This document shows positions 36,057 to 46,446 of a stretch of DNA of 64,000 nucleotides, one piece after another. The first letter of the stretch is position 1, and every line of letters begins with the position of its first letter. A program made the position numbers and the translations under genes. The stretch is taken from the NCBI GenBank assembly GCA_963710735.1, contig CAVQBN010000001.1, forward strand, positions 186,001-250,000. The letters run 5' to 3'. This DNA comes from FEN-1297 sp963710735. Its GTDB lineage: Bacteria; Bacteroidota; Ignavibacteria; Ignavibacteriales; Ignavibacteriaceae. The notes beneath the pieces are model-generated. The model made no database searches and was not told where the DNA came from. It saw only the letters and a list, made by a program, of their open reading frames with translations.

Positions 36057-37186
36057 GTGCTGTTACTGTTGTAAACAGCTCTTCGCCTTACCTCGGTTTT
36101 GCCGGTACCACCGACGGTAAGATATTTAAATGCACTAGCTTAACAGGTTCGGGTGATTCATGGACTGAAATTACACCTACAGCAAATAATGGTGCTTACG
36201 TAAGAAGAGTTGTTGTTGACTTAAGTAACAAACAGCATATTTATGCTTGTTATTCGGGATATAATAATAACACAACAACTAAGGAACACATTTTATATTC
36301 AACAGATCAGGGAGCATCGTGGACTGATATATCCGGAGATTTACCGGATGTTCCCGTCCATTCTTTAGTAATCGATCCTTCTAATCCTCAGGTTTTATAC
36401 ATTGGTACCGAGACAGGTGTTTATCAAACAACTAACGGCGGTACTAACTGGGTAAACACTACTACCGGAATGGCAAGTTATGTCCCTGTTGATGAATTGG
36501 TAAGACAGACTGGAACTAACGAACTGCTTGCATTCACTCACGGCAGAGGAGTTTTTAAAACAACAACACCTTTGCCCGTTGAACTGATTAATTTTGCATC
36601 TAAAGTTAGTAATGGTGAAGTAAATTTAAATTGGCAGACAGCAACCGAGTTGAATAATTACGGATTTGAAGTACAGCGATCAGCGTTTAGCAGTCAGCAA
36701 TCAGTTGACAACCAAAAACTGAATGCTGATAGCTGGATTAAGATAGGATTTGTACACGGTGCGGGAAACAGTAGTTCTCTTAAAAATTATTCTTTTGTAG
36801 ACAGCAATCCTGTTGGAGGTAGTAATTTCTATTATAGAATTAAACAGGTTGATAATGACGGCAGTTTTAAATATTCTAAAGTAATTGAAGTAAAGATTAT
36901 TCCATCTGTATTCAGCTTGTACCAAAATTATCCCAATCCGTTTAACCCGGAGACAAAAATAAAATATAAAGTGGCCCCTTCAAATCTCGCCAAAGGGGAT
37001 GCTTTAGTGCAACTTAAAGTTTATGATATGCTTGGTAAAGAAGTAGTAACTCTAGTAAATGAAAGGAAACAACCAGGCGAATATGAAGTAGAATTTAATG
37101 GGGCAAATCTACCAAGCGGAATATATTTTTACAGGATGCGGGCTGGAAATTTTACATCAACTAAAAAATTTATTTTGTTAAAATAA
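36011..37186 (+). CDS. BNR propeller T9SS protein, C-terminal part with sorting domain (frameshifted)
   Basis: This frame continues the propeller from about 36050 (KVSAVTVVNSSSPYLGFAGT, YSTDQGASWTDIS, QTTNGGTNWV). It then has a short domain common before T9SS tails (LPVELINFASKVSNGEVNLN, WQTATELNNYGFEVQRS). The end is a type A sorting domain, LYQNYPNPFNPETKI to KKFILLK. The apparent TTG start at 36011 is only the first codon available in the frame. Two short palindromic inserts seem to be translated within it (36674-36735 and 36974-36997). Confidence 0.8.
   Translation: MGSIKFYSFNIGQKVSAVTVVNSSSPYLGFAGTTDGKIFKCTSLTGSGDSWTEITPTANNGAYVRRVVVDLSNKQHIYACYSGYNNNTTTKEHILYSTDQGASWTDISGDLPDVPVHSLVIDPSNPQVLYIGTETGVYQTTNGGTNWVNTTTGMASYVPVDELVRQTGTNELLAFTHGRGVFKTTTPLPVELINFASKVSNGEVNLNWQTATELNNYGFEVQRSAFSSQQSVDNQKLNADSWIKIGFVHGAGNSSSLKNYSFVDSNPVGGSNFYYRIKQVDNDGSFKYSKVIEVKIIPSVFSLYQNYPNPFNPETKIKYKVAPSNLAKGDALVQLKVYDMLGKEVVTLVNERKQPGEYEVEFNGANLPSGIYFYRMRAGNFTSTKKFILLK
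36674..36735. repeat. In-frame inverted-repeat insert, REP-like
   Basis: Imperfect inverted repeats (CAGCGATCAGCG... and ...GCTGATAGCTG) bound about 62 bp containing internal CAGTCAGCAATCAG. It encodes RSAFSSQQSVDNQKLNADSW inside a conserved domain, where related sequences would go from QRS directly to W-x-KIGFV. It looks like a small palindromic element inserted in frame. Confidence 0.45.
36974..36997. repeat. Short inverted repeat inside the sorting domain
   Basis: CCCCTT and AAGGGG flank 12 bases, translating to a segment (PSNLAKGD) placed between the usual KIKY and LKVYDMLGKEV strands of the sorting domain. It may be a second small coding palindrome. Evidence is weak. Confidence 0.3.
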
Positions 37187-37508
37187 TGCCTAACGTCCTT
37201 AAGTCGCCAAAGACTATCATCGCAAAGTGAAGCAGACAGGTAAGTATAGAATCAATAGGTAATAAAATCCACGCACAAAATTAATATTTTAAAAAATAGT
37301 TCTTAATAAATTAGTTTTTGAAGAGTTTTTAAGTAATGATTAAATGGAGTTAAACAAGAAAGTAAAAGATGACATCTTAAAGAAAAGATATCATCTTTTT
37401 TTGACAGACTAAATTGTAGAAAAATATAAAATGTGAGGACCGTTAAAATCATGATCTGAGCATGCGAGATAGGGAAGGGGAATGCGCGAAAGCGAAAATG
37501 AAGGATCT
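37187..37508. other. 322-bp gap between converging genes
   Basis: Apart from the terminator hairpin at 37366-37402, nothing coding or structured was seen. Confidence 0.5.
37366..37402 (+). terminator. Rho-independent terminator
   Basis: A 13-bp stem with one mismatch (AAGATGACATCTT and AAGATATCATCTT) is followed by a run of T. It lies 180 bases after the propeller gene and could end its transcript. Confidence 0.7.
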
Positions 37509-39116
37509 TTAAATTCTTTTTAATATCAGGCAGGTTATATCATCGCTTTGCGGCTCACCATTTACATGGCTTCTTACATCTTTCACCATTTCGTCGATAA
37601 ATGGCTTAGAAGGTTTTTGTGCATTGTTCTTAAAAAAATCAATCATTCTGTCATCGGAATATTCTTCTTCATCTTTATTCATCGCTTCAGGAATACCATC
37701 CGTGTATAAGAATAATTTATCTCCCGAATTAAAAGTTAATTTTTCCTCTTCATACGGCAGTCCAAAGTCAAGCATTCCTAATCCAATCCCGCCGGCTTCA
37801 ATTTTTTTCAAAGAACCGTCATTTCTTAATAATAATACTGGGTTATGGCCCGCATTTACGGCAATAAGCTCTCCGGTTTTAGAATCCAATACACAAATAA
37901 AAAATGTTATATATTTATCTGGCGGAGTAGCGTTAAAAATTAGCTTGTTTAATTTTTCAGCTAATTCATTTAAAGGCAGATTAAATTCCAGGTAAGAATA
38001 AAGAGCGGCATTAAGAGTATTAACCAGCAAAGCGGCTGAAATTCCTTTGCCTGTTACATCAGCAATAATAAAAGAATAAATTCCTTTACCAAGATTAATG
38101 CAGTCGTAATAATCTCCGCCGACTTCTTTTGACGGAATATTTATTCCCGATAATTCATATCCTTCAATTTTGGGTAATTCTTTTGGAATTATTCTCTGCT
38201 GAATTGATGCAGCTAAAAGAAGTTCTTTTTCTATTCGTTCTTTTTCAATTGATTGTTTTAGCAAATGGTCGTTTTCAATCGCGGTTTGAACTTGTCTGGA
38301 AATTGCTTGAAGCAGCAGCTCATCTAAATCATTAAAATTAGTTACACCTTTTCGTGTCTCTTTCTCTGAAAGAACAAATCGATAATTTTTCAGGTTAAAA
38401 TCAAATGATGTTTCAATCTTATGCGGGCTGTTTAAGATTTTATCCGCTGGTACTTTATTAGGAAAGGTAGTTTGCATTTCAGGAATGCCGTTTTCAATAT
38501 TTGTTATACTTATCAACGCGGAAGACGCATTAGCTAAGGAAGCCGCCCTTTCAAGTGCAAGTTCAAAAAGGATATGGTGTTTATCAAATCTTGAAATTTC
38601 AATTCCGGCATCAATTAAATTATTTAACTGCATTACTTTTTCGTTTAGCTCAAAGATTAATCTCTTTTCTTTTTTCTGATTTAAAAATGATTCGTAAGCG
38701 CTGGAAAATACCTGCATGAGAATTTGAAGTGTAATTTTATCAAAGTCGGTAAATTTACTTCCATCAAGTTTCTTCCCTAGAAATATTCCTAAGTATGATG
38801 AGTCGGTTAAAGGAAGTACTACGATTGCATTAAATTTATTATTATCATAAATAACAGCCGCCTGCTGATCCTGGTGTTCCAATAATGAAAGATCTAAATC
38901 ATCAATTTTATCTTTTGGAATACCTGTTTTCCATTTAGTATTAAAAGATTCTTTGTGAAATAAATGGATATCGGTAATAATAAAATTGGCTCTTAATAAA
39001 TGCCGGAAATTAGATACTAACTGAGCAAAGTTATCTGATTTTGTGAGTATCTTAAAACCTTCCTGAAACGACTGCGCCTGCAGAGAAAGTTTTTCTACTA
39101 ATTGATTCTGTTCCAA
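37509..39116 (-). CDS. GAF-domain SpoIIE/PP2C serine phosphatase (RsbU-like)
   Basis: A 535-residue protein starting at a TTG (stop codons lie just upstream in frame; no clear ribosome-binding site). The N-terminal two thirds hold GAF-like sensory segments and a helix with LLLAASIQQRIIPKELPKI. The phosphatase domain begins with GGDYYDCINLGKGIYSFIIA, continues DVTGKGISAALLVN and GHNPVLLL, and ends with LFLYTDGIPEAMNKDEEEYS and SDDITCLILK, covering the PP2C metal-binding aspartates. It would dephosphorylate the STAS protein encoded just upstream, in response to a signal. Confidence 0.9.
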   Translation of the reverse strand: MEQNQLVEKLSLQAQSFQEGFKILTKSDNFAQLVSNFRHLLRANFIITDIHLFHKESFNTKWKTGIPKDKIDDLDLSLLEHQDQQAAVIYDNNKFNAIVVLPLTDSSYLGIFLGKKLDGSKFTDFDKITLQILMQVFSSAYESFLNQKKEKRLIFELNEKVMQLNNLIDAGIEISRFDKHHILFELALERAASLANASSALISITNIENGIPEMQTTFPNKVPADKILNSPHKIETSFDFNLKNYRFVLSEKETRKGVTNFNDLDELLLQAISRQVQTAIENDHLLKQSIEKERIEKELLLAASIQQRIIPKELPKIEGYELSGINIPSKEVGGDYYDCINLGKGIYSFIIADVTGKGISAALLVNTLNAALYSYLEFNLPLNELAEKLNKLIFNATPPDKYITFFICVLDSKTGELIAVNAGHNPVLLLRNDGSLKKIEAGGIGLGMLDFGLPYEEEKLTFNSGDKLFLYTDGIPEAMNKDEEEYSDDRMIDFFKNNAQKPSKPFIDEMVKDVRSHVNGEPQSDDITCLILKRI

Positions 39117-39179
39117 TATTATTTATTAGACTAGTTTTTAAATATTAATTATTTATTCTCGGCAAAGAGATAATGCGAT

Positions 39180-39533
39180 TTATCCGTTGGTTAATTCTTT
39201 AAGCGCAGAATTCAGGGAATCTGCAGTTTGAGCGAACTGGAATAATCCCATTATTTTAAATGTTTTTTCAACTGACGGATCAAGATTTAAAAATATTATT
39301 TTACCGTTCTTATCAGAGAGCAATTCAATAACTTCAAGAAGATATGAAATGCCGATTGAATTGATTACTTTGGATTTTTCCAGATCAAAAATAGCATTCT
39401 TTATATTTGCGTTAGTATTGTCAGAAAAAACCTCGGAGATTTTTTCTCCGGCAACATTATTTATATAACCTTCAGTTTTTATAATAAAAGTATCTCCGAC
39501 TGCTTCAGTCTGGAGAGAAAATTCTTCACTCAT
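39180..39533 (-). CDS. STAS-domain anti-sigma factor antagonist
   Basis: A 117-residue single STAS domain. The phosphorylatable serine is likely Ser59 in VINSIGISYLLEV, aligned with the D/N-S-x-G motif of RsbV/SpoIIAA. It lies 12 bases after the HATPase gene and before the phosphatase gene, the standard partner-switch order. When dephosphorylated it would bind the HATPase protein and free its target. No sigma-factor gene is present in this cluster. Confidence 0.9.
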   Translation of the reverse strand: MSEEFSLQTEAVGDTFIIKTEGYINNVAGEKISEVFSDNTNANIKNAIFDLEKSKVINSIGISYLLEVIELLSDKNGKIIFLNLDPSVEKTFKIMGLFQFAQTADSLNSALKELTNG

Positions 39534-39545
39534 TTCATTTATCCG

Positions 39546-39962
39546 TTAAGTTAATTTTTTGATAATAGATATTTTTGTCCCTGTCGAACCTGATTCAATG
39601 GTTAAATCATCTGAAAGGGATTTCATCAGTTTAATTCCCCAGCCGCGTTTATTATTACCGCCGATTTTTTTTGTAATATCCGGGTCTTCTACTTCATCAG
39701 GATTAAAGCCTTTTCCAAAATCCGTTACTAATATAGTTAATTGTTCTTTAGTCATTATAAATTCAATATTAACATAAGGATTATCTATACCCGAATGTTC
39801 AAATCCATTAATTATTGCTTCATTAACTACTATTCTTGCTTCCCCGATTTTTTCATCAGTTATTCCTAGATAATGTCCCATTCTTTCAAGACCTTCAATA
39901 GCAACAAGTTCTATATCGGGGATCTTAGGGAGCTTAATTTTTAAATTAAAATTTGTATCCAT
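39546..39962 (-). CDS. RsbW-like anti-sigma factor kinase (HATPase)
   Basis: A 138-residue GHKL ATPase domain. The N-box is VVNEAIINGFEHSG (Glu48, Asn52), the G1 box DFGKGF (Asp81), and the G2 box RGWGIKLM (107-112). This is the size and layout of RsbW/SpoIIAB. It would phosphorylate the STAS protein encoded next and sequester a sigma factor or another output protein. It starts the minus-strand module after the large sensor gene. Confidence 0.9.
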   Translation of the reverse strand: MDTNFNLKIKLPKIPDIELVAIEGLERMGHYLGITDEKIGEARIVVNEAIINGFEHSGIDNPYVNIEFIMTKEQLTILVTDFGKGFNPDEVEDPDITKKIGGNNKRGWGIKLMKSLSDDLTIESGSTGTKISIIKKLT

Positions 39963-40101
39963 ATAAAATTTAAAAAAGTAAACGTTATAAAATAAATAAC
40001 TGTTTTGTGGAAGTTAATACTTTTTTATAATTAGTCAAAAATTAATTATTTAACGAACTTACCGTTTATGAATAATGGAAATTGAAAAATCCAATTAATA
40101 T

Positions 40102-43100
40102 TTATTTAACTTTTATAACAACCATTGTAATATCGTCAGCCTGGATTCTTTCTCCCATCCACTCGTCGCCTAATTTTACAAGCTTATCAATAATAACTTC
40201 AGGAGTATTTTCCGCAATTTCTTTAAAGTGAGATTTCACACGTGAGTAATCAAACATTTCATCTTTCTGATTCATTTGTTCAGGCAAGCCATCAGTCAGC
40301 AGCAAAAGCGTATCACCGCTTTTCAATTCTTTTTCTACAACCTGATAAGAAAACTTTTTCATTGCACCTAAAGGCATTCCCTGAATTAAAATTTCCTCAA
40401 TTTCATTTGCTTGTTTGTTATAATAATAAACAGGCGGCATTCCGGCGCTTGTTAATACCAGTCTACTGTCTTTAATTCTTAAAAGACTAAAAGACATCAG
40501 AATTCTTCCTAATTTAACCTCCTTTATCATTGCCGTACAGTGGCTCATAAATTCTTTCAGTTCAAGTTTTGCTGCGTCGGAAATAAAGAATCCTTTCATT
40601 AAAGTAACCATTGTGCCAGCTTGAAGCCCATGTCCCGTAGCATCACCAAATCCAATGTTTAATAATCCATCCTTAACAATAAAATCATAATAATCTCCGC
40701 CTACTTCGGTTGCGGTTCTCATAAAAGCAGCAATTTCCAGATTAGGAAGTTTCGGCAGTTCTTTTGGAAGCATTGATAATTGAAGCTGCCTTGCTTCTTC
40801 AAGTTCTTTTGTTTTGCGCTCATTTTCTATTTCAACCGCACGTTTCTCCGCCTGGGTTGCTTTAAGGCGAAGTTCATTTTCTCTAATCTTAGCTTTTTGT
40901 TCACGCCTGTTAAGTTCAAACCTTCGGAGTAAATACAATAATCCTAAAAACAAAATAAAATAAATTGCGTAGGCAATCTTTGTTTTCCACCAGGGAGGAG
41001 TTACTTTTATAAATAATGTTGCTCCTTTATCGTTCCATAGTCCGTCGTTATTAGAACCGATAACTCTTAGTTTATAATTTCCCTGGGATAAATTTGTAAA
41101 CGTAACCGAATGATCATTCCGAAGCTGGATCCAATTCTTATTGAATCCTTCAAGTTTATATCTATATTGATTCTCTGACGTGTTGTAATAGTTTAGAGCA
41201 GAAAATTGAAGCGTTATAATATTGTCTTTATAAGTTAATAAAATGCTGTCACGTTCAGATATTCCATTTTCAATTATGGGCCTGCCGCCTTTATCATCCG
41301 TATTAAACCTATCATAATTAGTAAATACGATCGGCGGTATGTAATTATTATCTTTTACACTGTCGGGATTAAATACATTAAAACCATTTGGCCCGCCGAA
41401 CAATAACCTTCCGGTTAAATTATCTTTTGCGAAAGCATTCTGGTTAAATTCATTTCCTTGAAGTCCATCCTGAGAATAAAAATTCTTAAATGTTTTAGTA
41501 ATAGGATTGAATCTGGAAATTCCTTTGTTTGTACTTATCCATAAATTACCTTTATCATCCTGCAGTATTCCGAAAACTGTCTCATTAGGCAGACCGTCTT
41601 TTTCCCTATAGTTAATGAATTTTTTAGTCTTCCGGTCATATTCGCTTAGCCCTTGTGTAGATCCGACCCAGACATTATCATTTTTATCAATAAGAATTCT
41701 TAATACGTTATCATCCATTAAACTTGACGGATCATTAGGATTATTCCTTAAATGTGATGCTGTATTATTGTCCGGATCAAAAATATTTATTCCTCCGCCA
41801 AATGTACCTAACCATAGTTTCCCGGAATGATCAACAGCTATTGACCAAACTAAATCAGAGCTGATTGAATTCGGATTATTTTTATCATGCTGAAACCTTG
41901 TAATTTTTCCTGTGTTCGGATCAAGCTTATTTAATCCGCCTCTGTAAGTCCCAATCCAGATATCCCCATCCTTACCTTGAACAATTGAATAGATTCGATT
42001 ATCTGAAATTGAATTGGGATCCGCCGGATTATTTTTATAATGTTTGAAGGTATTGGTTTTGAGATTGAATGCATCAAGTCCTGCATTGTAATTGCCTATC
42101 CATAAAATTCCGGATTTGTCCTCATAAATTGATTGAACAGCATCACTAGAAATGCTGTTAACATTAGAAGGATTATGTGTGTAGTCTTTGAATAAATTTT
42201 TATTATAATCAAACTTATATAATCCGCCGCTCCCTGTTCCGATCCAGTAAATCCCGTTTCTATCAGCATACATTGATTGTATTGTATTATCTCCGAGCCA
42301 ATTTTTGTCTTTGGGCTTGCTTCTGTAAAGATTAAAAACCTGAGCAGAGGGAAGAAAATAATTTACACCACCGGAGTTTGTTCCAACCCAAATAACGCCG
42401 CTGCGGTCTTCATAAATTGAATATATATAATCATCATTTATACTGCCCGGGTCCAATGGATCATTCTTAAAGCTCGTAAAAATTCCGGTCTTCGGATTAA
42501 ATCTATTCAATCCTCCAGTTGTAGTACCAATCCATAAATTCCCATTTGCATCTTCAAAGATAGGCCAGACCCAATTGGCGGAAAGACTATTAGGATCCCC
42601 GGGTTTATTTAGGTAGTGAATAAATTGCCCGGTTTTTCCATTTAATTTATCTAACCCATTAGCAGTACCAACCCACAAATTTCCGGAACGATCACGGAAA
42701 ACTGAATAAACTTTATTATCGCTTATACTTGATGGATTTGAAGGATCATGTTTATAAACAGTTACCTTTCCGGTTTTTTTATTTATTCTTTCAAGTCCTG
42801 TTCCTTTCCCCATGCCGCCAATCCATTGGACTCCATTAGTATCTTCATAAAAAGCGTTTAAAGAGTTAGATTTAACTTTGCTTAAATTGAGGTTACTTTT
42901 TTTTATTATCGTAAATGATTCTGTGAGAGGATTGTATTTTTGAAAACCTCCTTGAGATTCGACGTACAAATTTCCGGATGCATCTTCATATAAGGCTATA
43001 ACAAAATTATCAATTAAGCTCGTTGAATCTGACGGATTATTTTTAAAGACTTTAATATTATATCCGTCATACCTGTCTAAGCCATCCTGCGTACCAAACC

Positions 43101-43255
43101 ACATAAAACCTTTTTCATCCTGAAATATACAATTGACTGAACTTTGGGATAAACCATCCTGCACAGTTAAATGATGAAAAATTATGTGATTTTGTGCGTG
43201 GGTATTATAGTGAAAAGAAGAAGAAAAATATTAATAACAAACGCTTAAATGTCAT
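40102..43255 (-). CDS. Two-component-type propeller sensor with SpoIIE phosphatase domain
   Basis: About 1,050 residues. The open frame starts at a GTG (43164), but the signal peptide MTFKRLLLIFFFFF is encoded in another frame from ATG 43255. One extra T (minus strand) in a run at about 43213-43228 separates them, and joining gives ...HAQNHIIFHHLTVQDGLSQ, the usual start of this family. About twelve Reg_prop repeats (WIGT/WVGT...LNRFNPKTG) form a periplasmic propeller. A Y_Y_Y domain, one membrane helix near residue 770, a coiled coil and a PP2C/SpoIIE domain follow (VGGDYYDFIVKDG, DATGHGLQAGTMV, LLLLTDGLPEQMN). It likely senses an external ligand and controls the partner-switch genes nearby. 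Confidence 0.85.
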
Positions 43256-43398
43256 CAACCCTCCGGGTTCCCCGATACAAAATTATAACACTTGAGCAAT
43301 ATACCGTTTCTTTATTTAGCTTTCCACAAATGAAAATATCTTGTTAACTGGATTACATGTAAAATTACGTAGAAGAAATTCTTACCTATAAAAATACC

Positions 43399-43427
43399 GG
43401 TGCCTCACCTTTTAAAGTGAAGGCACC
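43399..43427. terminator. Hairpin between the sensor gene and the metalloprotease gene
   Basis: The stem GGTGCCTCAC and GTGAAGGCACC (one bulge) has a CTTTTAAA loop, just behind the stop of the large minus-strand gene at 43460. Its sequence style is close to the hairpin at 23031. Confidence 0.6.
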
Positions 43428-45436
43428 TGGATTATAATTATAATCACTTAAATAATATATTATTTTAACAATAATAATTTTTTAGTTGAACTAAACGTTC
43501 CGCTTTGCATTCTATAAATATAAATTCCGGAAGAAAAATTCGAAGCATTCCAGTTCACACTATAATATCCTGGAGCTTCATCCCCATCAACAAGAGTTGT
43601 AACAACTCTTCCAAGTATATCATAGACCGTCAAAGTTACAAACTCTTCTGAGGGATCTGATAATTTATAGTTGTACTTGGATTAAAAGGATTAGGATAAT
43701 TCTGAAAGCGAGAAGATTTAGATACTCTTTTGGATATTTCCATATTGGCGTTATTACCGGCAGATGATAATTTTTTACCCTTTAAGTTTGCACCCAATAG
43801 ATTTTGCTCCTCCTGCAATCTTAATACTTCCATTTGCCCACAAAGCACCGTTTATCGTACAGGTGGTTACGACAGTAATATTGTTCGAAGGACAATAAAC
43901 TTATGCTCCATTTATCGCTGCCGCCTCAAGAAAAATTTCCTTCAGTTTCTAAATAGATATTTGCAGGGTTTACGTTTGAAATTGTTGTATGCACACTAGT
44001 ACCAAACCTAACATCACCAGTTACAAAAATTCGAATATTACTGTTGTTATTAATATTCAGATTTAATTTTCCGCTTCCGCCAATTGAAACTGAGCTAAAA
44101 TAATAATCGCCGGAACTTAGAGTAAGGGTTTTAGAAGTACCGAGAATTACTTTTTCCATAAGTACCCGGGCTGAGAGTCGTATTAGTTTTTATGTCGGTT
44201 CCACCAAAATTAAAATTTGTAGCCGGGGGTAAAGTCAGCACAGTATAGGATTGTGGAATTAAAGGTGTACCATTCTGTGTAACAGTACCAATGACAATTG
44301 AACTAGTAGTTTTGGTTAGTGTTCCTGATGTAGTTAAATTACCTGAAATGTTTACCGATGTACCTAATTTAACATTTCCGCCTGTATCCAGATTACCGGC
44401 AATATTGTACTACCGCCTAATATCACGGAACTGCCGGCAATTAAATTTCCAACGATATTATTGCTTGTTCCGCTTTGGAATGACGACCCACTATTAATGT
44501 TGCCATTAACATGACTGCTTCCACCCAAATTGACGCTACCATTTAAAGTTGTTATTTTTTCCTATAGTCAGGCTTATTCCAACGGTTAATGATATGTTTC
44601 CTTCAACACCGTCAGCGTCTTTCGACGATCCGTTTATATTAACATCTGCATTGCTCCCGACTTTACCATTAAAAACATTAACACTGGTACCAAGAGTAAC
44701 CTTCTTATTAGCAAAGATCGGATAATTCGGAGTTGAAACATTATTTTTGGGTTTCTCAGATGATGAAATGTAAAATGAACCTTTCGTTGTAATTAAATAC
44801 TGACTATTATTTACATTACCTTTGGTTTTATTGTCTGAAGCAATGACTTCGACATTATAGTTTCCAATTTCAGTGGTTCTAAGCGCAATTGTATATATAC
44901 CATTTCCTATAGATTATAACCTGCCGACGACAGTTTGACTGTCAGGTGCAGTAATCTTAATACATACAACTGCGGTATCTACAGGTGTGCCTTGTGTCAA
45001 TACATGTCCAACCAGACTGCTTGTATCTCCTCCTTGAATAACTTTCGCATTCATATTAACAGTAACTGGTATAGGATTTCCATTTTGATCAGTCTGTAAA
45101 TAATATCGTTCTTTATCGGTGTTAAATTGGAGAATCATATCTGAACTATTAGCCATATACACCCTAAAAGACTCGGTAGTATCGGAGCTGTAATCTGTTT
45201 TATAGCATAAGTCCACGCGCCATTCCGGGATGATTAATTCTAAAGAATTTATATGGATATCCTGCCATTCGGATTATATCCATTAAAGTATTGAATGCCA
45301 TATTTAGCGTTTAAGTACTTCATAATTACTCTCATCAATTGCAACGGGGAATACACCGAGTGCTAACGGATATACCTGGAGGTAATAATACTAAAGAATA
45401 ATCGCTTCCTTTCCAATCAAGTCCCATGTCAAAGTT

Positions 45437-45602
45437 CCTCCCTGCCAAGCTATTCCACCTTGCCAAGCAATTCCACCTTGCCAAGCGATTCCTCCTTGCC
45501 AAGCGATTCCTCCTTGCCAAGCAATTCCGCCCTGCCAGGCAATTCCGCCTTGCCATGCTATTCCGCCCTGCCAAGCGATACCTCCTTGCCAAGCAATTCC
45601 GC
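45437..45602 (-). repeat. Nine 18-bp tandem repeats encoding AWQGGI
   Basis: TGCCA recurs every 18 bases at 45443, 45461, 45479 and so on to 45587. Copies differ mostly at third codon positions while the peptide unit Ala-Trp-Gln-Gly-Gly-Ile is unchanged, so selection acted on the protein. The run lies between the von Willebrand-A-like and Ig-like parts of the broken T9SS gene. Confidence 0.9.
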
Positions 45603-45918
45603 TAGAAATTAAATCGCTGTTAATTTCTCCGGATAAATAAGAAATTTGCAAGCCCAAAAGTCTAAGCCAAATTACATTTGTAACATTGGGAATTTCACTG
45701 GAAGTTTCAATTTAAAATAATCTCCGCCTGTCTGGTTTGACAGCCAGCTCAGTAAATCCTGACCGGCATCTAGACCTTCAAATCCCATTGTGTAAATTTT
45801 TATACCAGGATTAAGGAAAGATTAGTAACTAATGAAACGGGTGAAATTTCTCCGGCACTGAAAAATATAATTATTTTTTGATTCGGCGAATTTGGATCGA
45901 ACATACTTTCCGCCGCTG

Positions 45919-46446
45919 TTATTCGGTCAGCAAGAGTTCCGCCAGTTTGATTAGGCTGAACTGAGAAAGGTTTGATAATAACTTATTAAAGCTCGTATCA
46001 ATAGGCTGTTTTTGATTGGTTCCGTTTACCCAGCCGATTTTATCTCCAATTCTTAAATGTGCAATCAATTCAGCGGCTGCATTCTTAGAGGGGACAAAAC
46101 CATTAAGAACGTCGGGATTAAAATTAGTAGTACTGTCAAATACTAAAACAATATCATAATAAACTTGGCCAATATGACTGTACATATAATTAATACCACC
46201 AATATCATCAGTAGTCACAGTTGATTGATCGTAAAATTAGTCGGGTGTAACTTCTCGTTTATAAGTTTCACCGACATTTATTCGACCATACATAGTAGCA
46301 ACCTGGTTATTATTCCCCATAGAAATATTATAAAAAGGATCACCAGGATTATACAAGTCAGCCAGACCTGTAAAATGTCCAATTTCATGAGTAGCAGCAT
46401 TTTGGACATCCAGATCAGAAGATATCTTTTGCGGTTTGTAGTCCAT
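45919..46446 (-). pseudogene. Matrixin zinc site and von Willebrand-A-like fragment
   Basis: One frame carries the metzincin motif THEIGHFTGLADLYNPGDP and a Met-turn-like NNNQVATMYG. A TAA interrupts at 46237-46239, then in the same frame TTDDIGGINYMYSHIG ends the protease domain. YYDIVLVFDSTTNFNPDV starts a von Willebrand-A-like domain. The TAA may come from two compensating indels, since a shifted reading (TNFTINQ) fits the domain better. The fragment belongs to 43460-49537. Confidence 0.65.

Noticed and set aside
45335..45592. Arg-rich ORF in the AWQGG repeat region
   Set aside because: It is an out-of-frame reading of the 18-bp repeats; the Ala-Trp-Gln-Gly frame is kept by synonymous changes, so this one is a shadow except for its last codons after the next frame break.
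45437..45602. Possible CRISPR array
   Set aside because: The unit is 18 bp with no spacers between copies, and it encodes a peptide repeat within a gene.
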